A DNA stretch of 64,000 nucleotides from Rana temporaria (GCF_905171775.1 NC_053490.1:155254469-155318468), one strand, 5' to 3'; shown: positions 1 to 11,102, counted from the stretch's first letter. Program-made: numbers and translations. Notes: generated from the letters alone by a model not told the origin.

Positions 1-145
1 GCTATATAAATAATGGACAACATAATCTTAAATGACACATGAAATAAATGTTATATCAGATAGTCTGTAAAGCAGTACAATGAGAAAAACCTACGTTAAA
101 CTTACTGGTAACAGTATTTCAACAAACCTTCCAAAGGGCCTTCCA

Positions 146-503
146 GAGGGCAGCACAGTGGTGCAGTGAGTAGCACTTTCGCCTAGCAGCAAAAGGTTTG
201 CTGGTTCGAATCCCAACCACGACACCATCTGCCTGGAGTTTGCATGTTCTCCCTGTGTCTGCGTGGGTTTCCTCCGGGTACTCCGGTTTCCTCCCACACT
301 CCAAAGACATGCTGGTAGGTAAATTGGATCTCGTCCAAATTGGCCCAGTATATGTGTATATATGTGTGTATGACTGTGTGTCCCTAGCGTGTCATGATCC
401 TACGGGGTAAAAACGACCGCACCAGCCAAGCAGATACTGGCTGGAAAAAGCGCCCAGAGGCGATTCAGTTCGCATGCGTTGCGCTATACAAGTCATTCAT
501 TCA
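146..503 (+). repeat. tRNA-derived SINE with ATTC-type tail
   Basis: The 5' part resembles a tRNA gene, with an A-box-like stretch near 157-172 and a B-box GGTTCGAATCC at about 203-213. These are internal RNA polymerase III promoter elements. They are followed by a conserved body (TTTGCATGTTCTCCCTGTG and onward) that I recognise from fish and amphibian SINEs. The 3' end is a short ATTC repeat (CATTCATTC) next to the DIRS element. No intact cloverleaf is expected, and this is not a functional tRNA gene. Boundaries are approximate. Confidence 0.8.
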
Positions 504-508
504 GAACG

Positions 509-602
509 GCACACCTGAGAGATGAGGGCTCCTCCCTACAGGAAACACAATCAATTGACAGCTTGTTATAAGTCCCCACCCTTCCCCTTGATCCCCAGTA
601 TG
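509..602. repeat. Left inverted terminal repeat of DIRS element
   Basis: This sequence is the near-exact reverse complement of about 6624-6706, including the stretch around GTCCCCACCCTTCCCCTTG. Inverted termini of this sort, combined with an internal complementary region, set DIRS apart from LTR elements with direct repeats. Confidence 0.75.
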
Positions 603-760
603 TAATAAAGTAATCCCAATTTGGTTCACAAGGGACATTGTTCCGTATAGGTACTTACCACTTAGCGTTTAGCTTTTCTTTTCCCTCCACATAGGGCGGG
701 AAGTAGGCCTGCCATCCTGGAAGGTTCGCAGAGATACCGTTACCGGTAAGTCTAATGTAG

Positions 761-800
761 GTTTTCTCCTATCACCTTCCAGCATGGCACACCTGAGAGG
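761..800. repeat. DIRS internal complementary region
   Basis: Bases 761-790 are complementary to the extreme right end (6703-6732, GGAAGGTGATAGGAGAAAAC). Bases 785-798 repeat the first bases of the left terminus (GGCACACCTGAGAG). The segment therefore reads like the two element ends joined head to tail, as the DIRS circle-junction model predicts. Confidence 0.65.
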
Positions 801-826
801 ATAATCAAGTAAACACAGGCCTACCT

Positions 827-1850
827 TCAGGGTGGGACCACAGCTTGTAGGACCTTCCGACCGAAAGTCAAGTCTTGCTGTGACAACATTTCCACATGGT
901 AGTGCTTCGGGAAAGTATGATGACTGGACCAGGTGGGCGCACTGCGGATTTGCTCCCAGGAGGCCCCTGCTTTTTCAGCCCAGGAAGTTGCTAGAGATCT
1001 GGTTGAATGAGCTTTGATTTTATCTGGAGCCGGGATCCCAGAGCATACATAAGCCCTGGAGATAGCTTCTCTTATCCATCTGGAGACTGAGGCTTTAGAG
1101 GCCTGAAGTCCCTTCCTGGGCCCAGTATACATAATTGGTAGGTGATTGGATCTCCTAAAATTCTTTGTTCTCTCTAGATAGGTAAGGAGACACTTTCTTA
1201 CATCCAGACAATAACATTTATTTTCTTTTTCGTTTTTTTGGATCATCACAAATAAGGATCCTATGAAATAAGGATGCTACTTTTGGTAGGTACAAGGGAT
1301 CTGCCCTGAGAGTGACTCTGTCTGGCTGTACCAGTAGGAAGTGTTCCTTCATGGACAGTGCTGGCTGTAGTAATTGCTAACAAAAATGCTATTTTTAAAG
1401 TTAGAAACTTAAAGGGAACCTCTTCTATAGGTTCGAACGGGGTTTTAGATAAGGCCTCTAACACCCTAGTCAAGTCCCAAGGTGTAAAATTACCTTTAAG
1501 GACAGGGGAAACTCTTTCCCTTGCTAACAGAAAATGTTTAATGAGGTCCTCTTTTGCCAGTCTTCTATCAAGATAGACTGAGAGGGCCGCTATTTGAACC
1601 CGAAGGGTACTGACTGTTAAGCCTAATTATACTATATCCTGGAGAAACTCCAGGACAACCTGGAACAGTAGTGGAGGTCATTTGTCTTTCTTTACTCCAA
1701 GAGCAGAAAGTCTTCCAAACTTTTAAATAAATCTTTTTAGTCACTGGTTTTCTACTCAGAAGGAGGGTATTTATTACCTTCTCTGAGCAGCCTTTACGCT
1801 TCAGAATCTGGCGCTCACTAACCAGGCCATCAGCTGGAAAAATTCCAGCC
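827..1850 (-). pseudogene. DIRS tyrosine recombinase, broken
   Basis: This is the tyrosine recombinase (YR) that would integrate the circular DIRS DNA. The C-terminal piece (827-1249) shows the YR signature HSTRS (H-x-x-R) followed by KHYHVE, which supplies the candidate catalytic tyrosine. The central helix region lies in another frame at 1261-1473 (FKFLTLKIAFLLAITTAS). The N-terminal piece is at 1568-1850 (SEKVINTLLLSRKPVTKKIY). Three reading frames are needed, so the gene is dead. It overlaps the end of the RNase H frame, as is usual in DIRS elements. Confidence 0.75.
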
Positions 1851-2709
1851 TTGGGTGTATAACTGGCCCCTGCCTGAGAAGATCTATCCTGTTTGGGAGC
1901 TTCAGTGGTTCCGCTACAGCCATGGATTTCAGACTTGCAAACCAAGCTCTCCTTGGCCACCAGGGTGCTATTAGAATGATCTGGCCTGGAGATCTGCTGA
2001 GCTTCTGAAGGACCCATGGAATCAAGGCCAAGGGCGGGAAGGAGTATGCCAGCCTGTAATGCCAGGTCTGAGTCAGTGCATCTAATCCTTCTGATTCCTT
2101 TTCTTGGGAAATCGAGAAATATCTCTTTACTTTTCTGTTTTGCCGGTTGGCAAACAGGTCTATTTCTGGATTTATAAAGTACTGCACCAGGGTTTGAAAT
2201 ACCTCAGGGTTAAGTTCCCATTCCCCCTGTCTTATCAACTGATGACTGAGGAAGTCTGCCTCTGCATTGCTTGTCCCCTTTATGTGGAAGGCAGAAATGG
2301 AAAGAACTTTTCCTTTGGTCCAATCCAGGATCTCCTTGGATAGTTCCAGTAGTGGTCTGGACCTGGTACCTCCCTGGTGACTCTCGTGGCGTTGTCGGAG
2401 CTTACCTGAACCTCCTTGCCCTTGATGTCTTTCTGAAAGGCTTTCTGGGATTCCCCTACTGCTCTGAGCCCCCTGTAGTTGGATGACATCCAAGCTAGTG
2501 AGCTGTTCCATTGCCCTTGGGCTTTTTTCTTCTCTAGATGGGCTCCCCACCCCCAGGAACTGGCACCTGTTGTGACCTTTACCGGACTCCACTGGGCCCA
2601 TGGTCGACCTTCTTTTAGGTTTTTGGGCATTGTCTACCACTCCAGGGAGGACAGGACCTGAGGGGTTAGCAGTATCTCCTGATTCAAGAACTCCTAATTT
2701 TTGTCCCAA
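1801..2709 (-). pseudogene. DIRS RNase H and following domain, open fragment of about 300 aa
   Basis: The minus-strand frame is open for 302 codons. Near residue 140 it contains ISAFHIKGTSNAEADFLS, matching the H-x-x-G-x-x-N-x-x-A-D pattern of DIRS RNase H. It is followed by NPEIDLFANRQNRKVKRYFS, a block conserved in DIRS polyproteins. The first 100 or so residues look out of frame with the family, so the N-terminal part of RNase H is probably shifted. It sits directly downstream of the RT fragment and overlaps the recombinase region. Confidence 0.7.
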
Positions 2710-2854
2710 GAGGACAGGAAGAATAAATGAAGTGTCCTTGAGTGGAGTTGTGCCCAGACTATAGCTGGCATATTCGCTGACATCAGGTCTAGGGTTCTCA
2801 GAATTTCCCCTCTAAAGTGTGATGGGGTCTTTATCAGATCCCCTACTGCTGAAG

Positions 2855-3274
2855 CTAGCTTTGCCACTTTGACTTCTGGCAGGAAGAGCTTCTGCTGCTA
2901 TGTTCTACTATGTAGCCCAGGAAGGTCTTGACCTGTTCTGGTCCGAGGAAGGATTTTTCTATATTGATTATCAACCCAGGTTTTCCAGGACTGATACTGC
3001 TTTGTTGGTATCCAATGTGACCTGGGAGGCTGACTGCCCGGAGATCATTAGATTGTCCAGGTAAGGTATTAGGGATATACCCTGAAGATGTAGAAAAGCT
3101 ACTGCCTTCGCTAAGATTTTTGTAAAATGTCCAAATGGTAGAGCACTGAATTGCCAGTGAACCATCTGCCTGATGGTCCACGTGGATTGGCACATGCAGG
3201 TAGGCATCTTTGTGGTCCAGAGTCGTCATGAAGGCTTCCTTCATGAGGTTCTTGCGTACCAAATAGATACTTTC
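2855..3274 (-). pseudogene. DIRS reverse transcriptase, C-terminal part
   Basis: The minus strand encodes FMTTLDHKDAYLHVPIH, the DIRS version of RT motif A (the first catalytic aspartate lies in the LDHKDAY block). In another frame it encodes ALPFGHFTKILAKAVAFLHL and SLIPYLDNLMI, where the expected YLDD of motif C reads YLDN, so the active site is damaged. FLGPEQVKTFLGYIV closes the domain. Two frames are needed. The 5' part of the gene lies beyond the solo LTR at 3275-4168. Confidence 0.8.
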
Positions 3275-4168
3275 TGTAACATAATGACCCATGACACCCA
3301 GAGACTTGAAGGTTGAGGGGTACTCCTGTGCCAGCATCACTAATGACTCTTGGGTCTAGGGTCATCCTGTGCCCCTTTTGGGCATAGGGTGACTGAGAAA
3401 TATTAATTATAAATTACATGAGATGGGACATTAATGATGATTAATATTTTGCAGAATATCTTGGAATTTTACAGGTTGTTAAAGTGTGACTCCAAATGGA
3501 GTGTTTTCATTCAATGGGGGGGGGCATGCTTTTGAGGTGTTAATTGCGTAGACTCCTGAAAGACATTCCATTGTCCATTGTGTGATCCTGTGATGCTAAT
3601 ACTGTGTTGTGTCTATTGTACTGATTAAGTCTGGAAGGTCAGATTTCTCCTTTCAGGGGTAGGGAATTAGCATGTCAATTGTGTTTAGTAAAGGAATGTG
3701 TTTGTGTGAAAAGTCTATTGATGATACTATGTGATAGGAATAGCAGGTGAGAGTCATAACGCCTGACTTCTCAGCTGTAGTAATTAGGTCATGTTAAATC
3801 GGTGCCAAAACGTCTGACATAGAAATGTGTATTATGCAAGTGAATCACTTAGTATCAGAGTCCGGACTCGGGGAATAATTAACTTCTCTGAATGTCATTA
3901 TCTAAAAGAATGTGATTGAAGCCCCATTGTGTAATGTGTGGGTGGAGAGTTCCTTTGTTCCTTTGATTACTGTAACATGCCTGTACTGCATAAAAAAGCT
4001 GAGAGCTAACCATTAAAGTTCATTCATACATTTTGACTCAGAACACAGAGCCTATGTCTCGTCTCTTTGAGGGAATTCTTATGGATCGTGTCTGCTGGAT
4101 TGTGTAGTGTCAGATAAGCTGTCGTGGTTGATGGAATGGGAATATCGTAAACGGTGGTGACCGTTACA
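3275..4168 (+). mobile_element. Solo LTR, 894 bp, 5-bp target duplication CTTTC
   Basis: The segment begins TGTAAC and ends GTTACA, and is flanked by CTTTC at 3270-3274 and 4169-4173. Removing it together with one CTTTC copy rejoins the DIRS reverse-transcriptase frame on the minus strand. This fixes both boundaries independently. It holds a TATA-like TGCATAAAAAAG near 3988 and an ATTAAA near 4012, in LTR order on the plus strand. No internal retroviral genes remain, so it is a recombined solo LTR. The 60719-61356 LTR is a relative. Whether the parent was an endogenous retrovirus or Ty3-like cannot be decided from the LTR alone. Confidence 0.85.
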
Positions 4169-4173
4169 CTTTC

Positions 4174-5305
4174 CATGGTAATTTTTTGTATTCCAGGTAC
4201 ATGTTTAGGTTTCTTAAATTTATTATTTTCCCGATGGCTTGCGAACAACAAATACGTGGAAATAGAATCCCTAGTGTTGTTGTTCTTTTTGTACTGGTAC
4301 CACTACCTGTTGTTCTACCAATTCCTGGATACCCTGCAGGAGGGCAGATCTTTTTAGGGCATCCCTGGGTGGATGTGTAAAAGTGATCATAGAGGGGGGT
4401 CTTGTCGAGAATTCCAGACGATAACCTTCCCGTAAGATTCGGCAGATGTAAGTGCTGTCCGAAATCTTTTCCCACTGAGGAACAAATTGGGACAGTCGTC
4501 CCCCCACTCTGATCTTGGCGTCACTTAGTTTCTTTGGAGCCAGCTTTGGGAGAGGGGAACAGTAAATTGTTATTTTTCTTTCCCCTACCATAACCCCACC
4601 GTTTGTTGGGTTCCTTTTTGGTTCTATGCTTTGATTGCCCGGAGGGGCCCCAAAAAGTTTTCCTAAACCTATGTTTTTTGGGTTTAACTGGAAACTTTTA
4701 CCCTTTTCTGATGACCTTGACAGGACATCATCCAAGCCCTGGACAAAAAGCAATGAACCTTGAAAGAGAAGGTCACATAGCTTACCCTTAGATGTTACAT
4801 CTCCTTCCCAGGCCTTAATCCAGGCAGCTCTTCTAGCTGAATTGAATAATGCTGCCGTCTTAGTCGAAGCTCTTGCAGATTCAATTGCAGCAACAGCTTT
4901 TCCTATTACTGTTAGAGAATCAATAACATCCTCCGATTTGGTTCTCTGGGATAGGTGCTTGGTAAACTTCTCTACCCAGAAATCTGTATTCCTGGCTACA
5001 CAGGCTGCTGCTAAGGCTGGACCCATGGCTGCTGTATTAGCCTCGCAAGTTTTTCTAAGGAGGGATTCTGGTTTGCGGTCCATCAAATCCTTAATACTGC
5101 CTGCATCCTCAAAGGAGTGGTCAGACAATTTGGTGACTTGCGACAAAACCGCATCCATTCTAGGGAGCTTGAAGAAAGTCTCCTCATCAGTTTGGTTAAT
5201 GGGAAATCTCCTTTTCCAAGTTTTTTTTAGTCTGACAATCCTCCTTTCAGGCTCTCTCCATTCCGGTAGGACTAGATCCTTAAGGGATTGGTGAAGTGGA
5301 AACAC
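4174..5305 (-). pseudogene. DIRS Gag C-terminus joined to RT N-terminus
   Basis: A 344-codon open frame (4271-5305) carries a DIRS Gag C-terminal block (ARRAAWIKAWEGDVTSKGK, near residues 167-185). It passes into the RT N-terminal block (VGGRLSQFVPQWEKI, then REGYRLEFSTRPPS and PRDALKRSALLQGIQELVE). A frameshift near 4290 moves the RT into the frame ending at 4174, with NLRNLNMYLEYKKLPW. The solo LTR then interrupts it. Gag and RT are normally separate or read through in this family. Here they lie in one frame, by fusion or by loss of the stop. Confidence 0.75.
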
Positions 5306-5658
5306 TCTAGATCAAGACTTGTTCAGCCCCCTATAAACCTTATCCTGTGTTGAGGATACTTTAAGGGTTTCTGGACTCTCCTATGTGGCATATATTACCT
5401 GGATAAGTCCTTCCAGATCTTCTATAGCAAAGATGTGTCTCATTAGCTTTGTCTTCTCCTGGGACAGGCTTAAGGGGTCTATATCCAACTCTCCCTCTGA
5501 GCTGTGTCCTGATCTGGCCTGGCTTTCTAAGTCCCCCCCCCCTTCTTCTTCCTCTTCCTCTACCTGGCCTAGAGGGAGTGTTTGTGAGGGTGGGAGTGGG
5601 GGACTGGGTCTTCTCTAGGGGTAAGTTCCACTGTGTCAGGACCCTGGGTTGCTGACAG

Positions 5659-6481
5659 TCAGGTGGCTTTACGAAAAGCTTTAACAGTTGCCAGCATTTC
5701 CGTCTGCATAGAGGAAAGAAATGTTTTTATCATTGCAGCAGCCTCCTTCCCTGCTAAATTATTTATACATTTATAGCAGAAGGGCTTTGAGTGGGACTTT
5801 GGGAGTTTATCCTTACGGTTCCCACATTTTTTTGAGGAACTATGCCCTGTTGTGGCAGGAGATTGTACTGAGGCCTCCTGGGTTCCGCTTTGGAATTCTG
5901 TAAGACATGAGATATAACACATTTGCATAACATTACTCTGTCTTCCCCTAGAACTGCAGGTTTGTACTGGGAGGGGAAAGGGTAAGGTGAAATCCAGTTC
6001 CTGTTCTGGCTGGTCCCAGGATCTCAGACTCCTGGAAGCCAGGACATCTCACTCCCTTTCCTCCTTCTTTTCCAAGGGGGGTTTGTACTCAGCAGTCGCT
6101 GACCTGGATCTGCCTGAAGTTGCAGTTGCCTTCCCTTTCTCTTGTTCCATGAGGAGGTTGGCTGGGTCCTGGGCTGCTGGTACCGCTAGAGGGGCTGGTA
6201 CAGCAAGCCGACCGCTTCACCGCTTTGCTCTCCACGCCACTCTCCACGCTGTCTCCTGGCGTTTCCAAGCAACCCCGGGTTGCACTGTGTCTGCGGCGCC
6301 GCCCACTTCCTGTGATGCGATCGTGTTTAGAATGAGACTTGGAGATCAAAGCTTCCTTAATAGAAAAGCCCGGAAGTGAAGAGAGAGGCTTTATGGCGGC
6401 ATTTTTGAAATACAGAGATGGCACGCACTTCCTGTGGCCAGAGCGCTGGTGCACACTTGGGGCGACCTGTGAGAAGGACAT
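5659..6481 (-). pseudogene. DIRS Gag N-terminal region, fragmented
   Basis: Two minus-strand open pieces (6089-6481 and 5659-5928) sit where Gag should begin, inside the right inverted repeat. The first has a basic serine-rich stretch (SKSHSKHDRITGSGRRRRHS). The second contains FCYKCINNLAGKEAAAM, a short Cys pair followed by a helix. The pieces are in different frames and separated by stops. Assignment to Gag rests mostly on position; the sequence alone gives weak support. Confidence 0.45.
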
Positions 6482-6732
6482 AGCCTACAGGTTAGTTCAG
6501 CCCTCCCCGGCCTCCCTAAAACCTGTCTCAACAGGAGTACCTTTAGACCCTCCCCGGTCTTTTAGGTCTTTAAACAAAACAAACATTCGCTGTGTTCGGG
6601 AGAAACACAAACAATACTCGGGATCAAGGGGAAGGGTGGGGACTTATAACAAGCTGTCAATTGATTGTGTTTCCTGTAGGGAGGAGCCTTCAACTTTCAG
6701 GGGTGCCATCCTGGAAGGTGATAGGAGAAAAC

Positions 6733-7530
6733 TGTATATTATGCACAGCAAACTTTATACAGCCAAGTAGTGTGGCATTAATAATGTACAGACCGTATTT
6801 AAAGTAGTGTTAGGTATTAAATGTACTACACAGAGTATAAAGCTGAACAGTGGGAAGCATACAATTCAGAACCTGCAATTTGCCCCACGGAAGGGAAACT
6901 AACTCTGGACATTATTAGTTGGAAGAGAATTACCCAATCCTCTAAATGTCAGTATTGTTTTGGTATTATTTCTTCATTTGATAAAACATTCTCCAGATTA
7001 GCTGCTCTTGGGGCTCATGCACACTACAGCTTCTAAACTTTTTTTGCCAAAGCTCCTAAACTCAACTCCATAAAAGCCTATTTGTCCATGTACACATAGG
7101 CTTTTACAAGTGTTTAGAAGCTGCTGCAGTTAAAGGAGGTTCAACCTCTTTCAACCTCCCTCTCCTGAATGTGGAGGAATCCTGTTCAGGATAGGGATGA
7201 TGATATAGCAAAGGGTGTCACGTCCTTGCAACACATTTGCCAGCAGCACACCACCATCTGTAGAGTATAGTAGGCAAATGTATCTGCCCCAGCTGCTGCA
7301 GCAAAAAAAAAAACTCCAGCTTGTCCAAACTGCTGGCTTTACAACTCCTTTCTTTATGTCTGGTGGATTTTGCCCCCTTTTCGTGAATTTGCAGAATGTG
7401 CTGTACCACAATGGTAGGTTCACAGTCGCTATTTCTTTGCACTTTTGGTCATTCCAGCTCTGTACCATCACATAGTAGACAATGTTTTGGCATTGCTGGG
7501 CATGGCAGTCTGCCACAATGTCCACATTAA
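6733..7530. other. No gene recognised; one hairpin
   Basis: I see no supported coding sequence here. An inverted repeat around AAAAGCCTAT / ATAGGCTTTT lies at about 7073-7106. Short open frames at 7151-7525 have no recognisable domain and are interrupted. Confidence 0.4.
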
Positions 7531-7700
7531 GCCATGACTAAGCACTGACGCCAGTGCGAAACGTTGGCCATACTGATTTTTGTGGGCTTGCAGTGACTGT
7601 ATGCACAGTTGAAAATAAAAGACATCTCTTTTAAAGAAAATTTTGGAGTGCGGCTGTCCAGCTTTTGTTCTTTTGTTTTTTGCAATGTCCACATTAATGC
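7531..7700 (+). repeat. Decayed hammerhead-bearing repeat (Penelope LTR-like)
   Basis: A stem GCACTG/CAGTGC at 7542-7557 is followed directly by GAAACGTTGG. CTGACG precedes it in the position of the hammerhead CUGANGA box. AATAAAAG occurs about 50 bp downstream, then GGAGTGCGGCTGTCC. The same order (hairpin, GAAAC, AATAAA-like, GGGTGTGCAGC-like) recurs in the 26220-28533 element. The core is too decayed to be active: the A9 position is C and helix II is collapsed. The boundaries are not defined. Confidence 0.5.
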
Positions 7701-8059
7701 TGACACGTGGTCCAGCAAGCATGGTCAGGGACAATATATTTTGTTCACAGCACACTAGGTAACTCTGCTTGCAACTAGGAATGATGCAGGACAGGGCTCA
7801 GTGCTGGAGCTTGTTTTGACGCCACGTCTCCATAAAGCTGGTGATGGTGATACAAGATCTGCCAGCTCCCCTCCTTCTCCTTCTCCTCAATGCTCTCCTC
7901 TGCTGGATTGTCCTTTGAACCCCCAGTATCCCCTAAGCATTTAAAGGGCCATTCAACAAGTCAGGCCATGCAGTGCTTCAGCTGGTCTGTATAGGGGACA
8001 GGAGCTACACCAGAACAGAGATTCTTTTAGCTCTGCATGGGCAGACCCAGAGGTGGTTT

Positions 8060-8790
8060 ACACCATTAAAACTTGAGCTAGGAATGGTGGTGTGTGATAA
8101 TGGCATTAACCTTCTGTCAGCCCTTTGACAGGGAAAGTTGACATATGTGCCATGCCTGGCACATGTCCTCAATTTGGTGATGCAGCGTTTCTTAAACAAG
8201 TACCCAGGTTTGCAAGATCTTTTAAGGCTGTAGCCATAAGAGTCTGTAGCCATTTCAGGCAGTCATACACAGCCACTGTTTGGTTGGCTAAAATTCAGTG
8301 GGAATGCCACCTGCTTGTAAACCTCCTGATTTGTGACATGCCCACCAGGTGGAACTCAACTTTGGCAATGCAGTGGCTGCATATGCAGCAGAGGGCCATC
8401 AATGAGTACCTCTGTGAGTATGGCGCAAGGAAAGGCTCAGGGCACCTCTGATTTTTTTTTTTACTCTCACCAATGGCTGCTGATAAAGGATGCATGCACT
8501 GTACTGTCACCATTTGAGGAGGCAACAAGGATCCTGAGTCGTGACAATGCATGCATCAGTGACACAATCCCTCTTGTGTTCTTGCTGGAGCAAATTCTGA
8601 ATAGCATTATGGACAGGGCACTCAAGGCAGAGCAGTGGGAGGAAGAGGAGGACTTCCTTTCCTCTCAAGGCCCTCTTTATGCGGAAACCATTCTTGCGAT
8701 GCCACAGAACACACAAGAGGAGAGAGAGAGGAGGAGATTCTGGCAGTTTTGCAGGCATAGAAGCAGAGGAAGACATACGTAAAAACCTTA
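8060..8790 (+). pseudogene. hAT (ZBED-type) transposase relic
   Basis: Fragments in three frames match hAT transposases in the right order. VPCLAHVLNLVMQRFLNKYP (about 8145-8205) is the conserved histidine-containing block. FRQSYTATVWLAKIQ follows, then DMPTRWNSTLAMQWL (about 8336-8380), the hallmark TRWNS motif. After another shift come LSPFEEATRILSRDNACISDTIPLVFLL (about 8500-8590) and an acidic tail. These are the RNase H-like core and its insertion domain. At least two frameshifts and a stop make it a dead copy. A Harbinger MITE is inserted just downstream at 8792. Confidence 0.75.
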
Positions 8791-8791
8791 A

Positions 8792-9293
8792 GGCCGGGTA
8801 CACACGGACAAACATGTATGGTGAAAGCGGTCCGTCGGACCGTTTTCACCATACATGTCTGCCAGAGGGCTTCTGTACGATGGTTGTACACACCATCGTA
8901 CAGAAGTCCGCGCGTAAACAATACGCGGGGCGTGTCCGCGGTGTCGCCGCGTCGATGACGCGGTGTCGCCGCGACAATGACGCGGCGACGTGGGCGGCCC
9001 GCCTTTAAAATGCTTCCACGCATGCGTCAAAGTCATTCGACGCATGCGAGGGACGGCGGGCGCCTGGACATGTACGGTAGGTCTGTACTGACGACCGTAC
9101 ATGTCCGAGCGGGCTGAATTCCAGCGGGCTGTTTTAAAACAAGTCCAGGAATATTTGTCTGCTGGGAAAAGGCCCGGCGGGCAAATGTTTGCTGGAATTC
9201 GGCCCGCTCGCGCCCACACACGACCAAACATGTCTGCTGAAACTGGCCTGCGGGCCAGTTTCAGCAGACATGTTTGGTCGTGAGTATGGGGCC
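8792..9293. mobile_element. PIF/Harbinger MITE, 502 bp, TSD TAA
   Basis: The termini GGCCGGGTACACAC and (reverse complement) GGCCCCATACTCACGAC are inverted repeats flanked by TAA at 8789-8791 and 9294-9296. Three long palindromes are stacked inside, at about 8815-8854, 8874-8903 and 9215-9275. The last 200 bp closely follow the right end of the autonomous element at 21340-21547. There is no coding capacity. The element is probably mobilised by Harbinger transposase of the 13207-21547 type. Confidence 0.85.
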
Positions 9294-9296
9294 TAA

Positions 9297-9880
9297 GAGA
9301 TGTGTTTCAGTCCCCAGAAAACTTGGGAGTATAATGTGGCTGGAAGGAGTCAGTTCCAGATACTGTAATCCTCAGTGACCTTAAGGACTTTGCTTCCTTA
9401 TTCTTTAAAGACTGTGAAGGGACCATAGAATCTGTGGCATCAAGGATGAGTATCAATATTGGTTGGCAACCCTCCCTGACCACCAAAAAATCTCAGAACC
9501 CATCCTGCCCTCACAGAGGATGACATAGCTTGAGGACCCCATAAAGAAGAGTTTATGTATATAATGCCTTTCCAGACTCTGGTAGGTTACAGTCTCATGA
9601 AAAAGCTAGTTTTCGGGAAAGATCCTTCTATCACCTCCAATTATACACCAATCTCTCTGTTGAATACCAACATAAAATGACTTGCTAAGGTTATTGCCAA
9701 TAGGTTATTGGTACTATTGAGGTGTTAATAGAATATGTGTATAAAATAGGAGAAGTGTATAAAAACAGACAAGAAGAGACCAAACCCATAGTGCTGCCAA
9801 AGCACAGAAAGAGGAGGAAATGATTACTTAAAAACACACAACTTGCTGGATGAAAATCAGCATTGCTATACTGAGGGCAG
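9297..9880. other. No gene recognised
   Basis: This is unique-looking sequence with no supported open frame or terminal repeat. It may include decayed 5' parts of the CR1-like LINE that becomes recognisable from about 9880. Confidence 0.3.
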
Positions 9881-10404
9881 ATTATGGCAGACCAATCTAA
9901 TTACAATTTTCTTATTTTTAATATTTTTTTTTATATATCACAAATGTTTTGAACCAGGGTGGTGCTGAAGACATAGTGTATCCTGATTTTAGCAAAGTAG
10001 TTGAAACAGTTCCACATAATCTCATAAAAAAAGTACCTGAACTTAACCCTTGAGTGGATCAGTATGTAATTAGTTAACTAAAGGATAGACATTGGCTTGG
10101 TTGTAAATGGGGTTCATTCAGGACAGAAACCAGTCACTAGTGGTGTATCACAAGGCTCTGCACTAGATCATATTCTATTTAATCTATTTGGAAGTGATAT
10201 AACTAAAGGTTTGGTTAGTTTGAAATACGGTGTTAGTGGAGTTTTCTGTAACATAAGTTGACATTGGTGGAAGATTGGTCAAAGCATTGGAAACTGCAAT
10301 TAAATATTTCTAAATGTAAAATGCACCTAGGGAGAAAGAATCCCTTGATAGAGTATAATAATGAAGGTAGAAACAAATATTTGGGGTGGATGGGCAAAGG
10401 ATAA

Positions 10405-11102
10405 AGGGCCAGATCCACATACATTTAGTTCCGCGCAGCGTATCAGAGATACGCTACGCTGCCGTACCTTACCTGGCGCATTTTCGAATCCTCAGCGAGT
10501 TTGCGTCGTAAGTTAGTGTATTTCTGGCGGCGGATTTCAAATTTGGCGGGTTGGGGGCGGGTATCATTTAAATGAAGCGCGTCCCCGCGCCGAATGAAAT
10601 GCGCATGCGTCGTCCAGAAATTTCCCGCCGTGCTTTGCGCGAAATGACGTCGCAACAACCTCATTTTTTTAACTTAGACGTGAGTTACGTCCATCCCTAT
10701 TCACGGACGACTTACGCAAAAAAAAAAAATTCAAATTTCGACGCGGGAACGACGGCCATACTTAACATGGCAATTCTATCTATACGCCGCAAAATACCAG
10801 CTTTAACTATACGCCGGAAAAAGCCGACTACAGACGACGTTAGAAAATGCGATGGGCGCGCGTACGTTCGTGGATCGTCGTAAATCGCTAATTTGCATAC
10901 CCGACGCGGAAAACGCCACCCAGCGGACGCCAAAGTATTGCATCTTAGATCCGAAGGCGTACGAAGACGTACTGTCGGATCTAACCCAGAAGCTGTCGTA
11001 TCTTGTTTTGAGGATTCAAAACAACGGTACGACGCAGGAAATTTGAAAGTACGCCAGCGTATCAGTAGATATGCCGGCGTACTTGCTCTGTGGATCTGGC
11101 CC
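10405..11102. mobile_element. DNA-transposon MITE with GGGCCAGATCCACA termini
   Basis: The left end GGGCCAGATCCACATACA and the right end (reverse complement) GGGCCAGATCCACAGAGC form terminal inverted repeats. Flanking AAA on both sides is compatible with a 3-bp duplication. The body is GC-rich and CpG-dense, unlike its surroundings. No transposase is encoded. It inserted into the CR1-like relic. The 30952-31612 element belongs to the same family. Confidence 0.75.

Larger units (their letters stand above)
504..6732 (-). mobile_element. DIRS-type tyrosine-recombinase retrotransposon, decayed, minus strand
   Basis: DIRS elements move through a circular intermediate using reverse transcriptase, RNase H and a tyrosine recombinase instead of a DDE integrase. 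The ends (about 509-602 and 6624-6706) are inverted repeats; both contain GACAGCTTGTTATAAGTCC or its complement. An internal segment at 761-800 combines the outer right end with the start of the left repeat. This is the internal complementary region expected of DIRS. Gene order on the minus strand is Gag, RT, RNase H and tyrosine recombinase. All genes carry frameshifts or stops, and RT is split by a solo LTR. Exact outer boundaries are uncertain because DIRS elements make no target duplication. Confidence 0.85.

Noticed and set aside
195..215. tRNA gene B box
   Set aside because: It belongs to a SINE: no cloverleaf, and followed by a conserved SINE body and ATTC tail.
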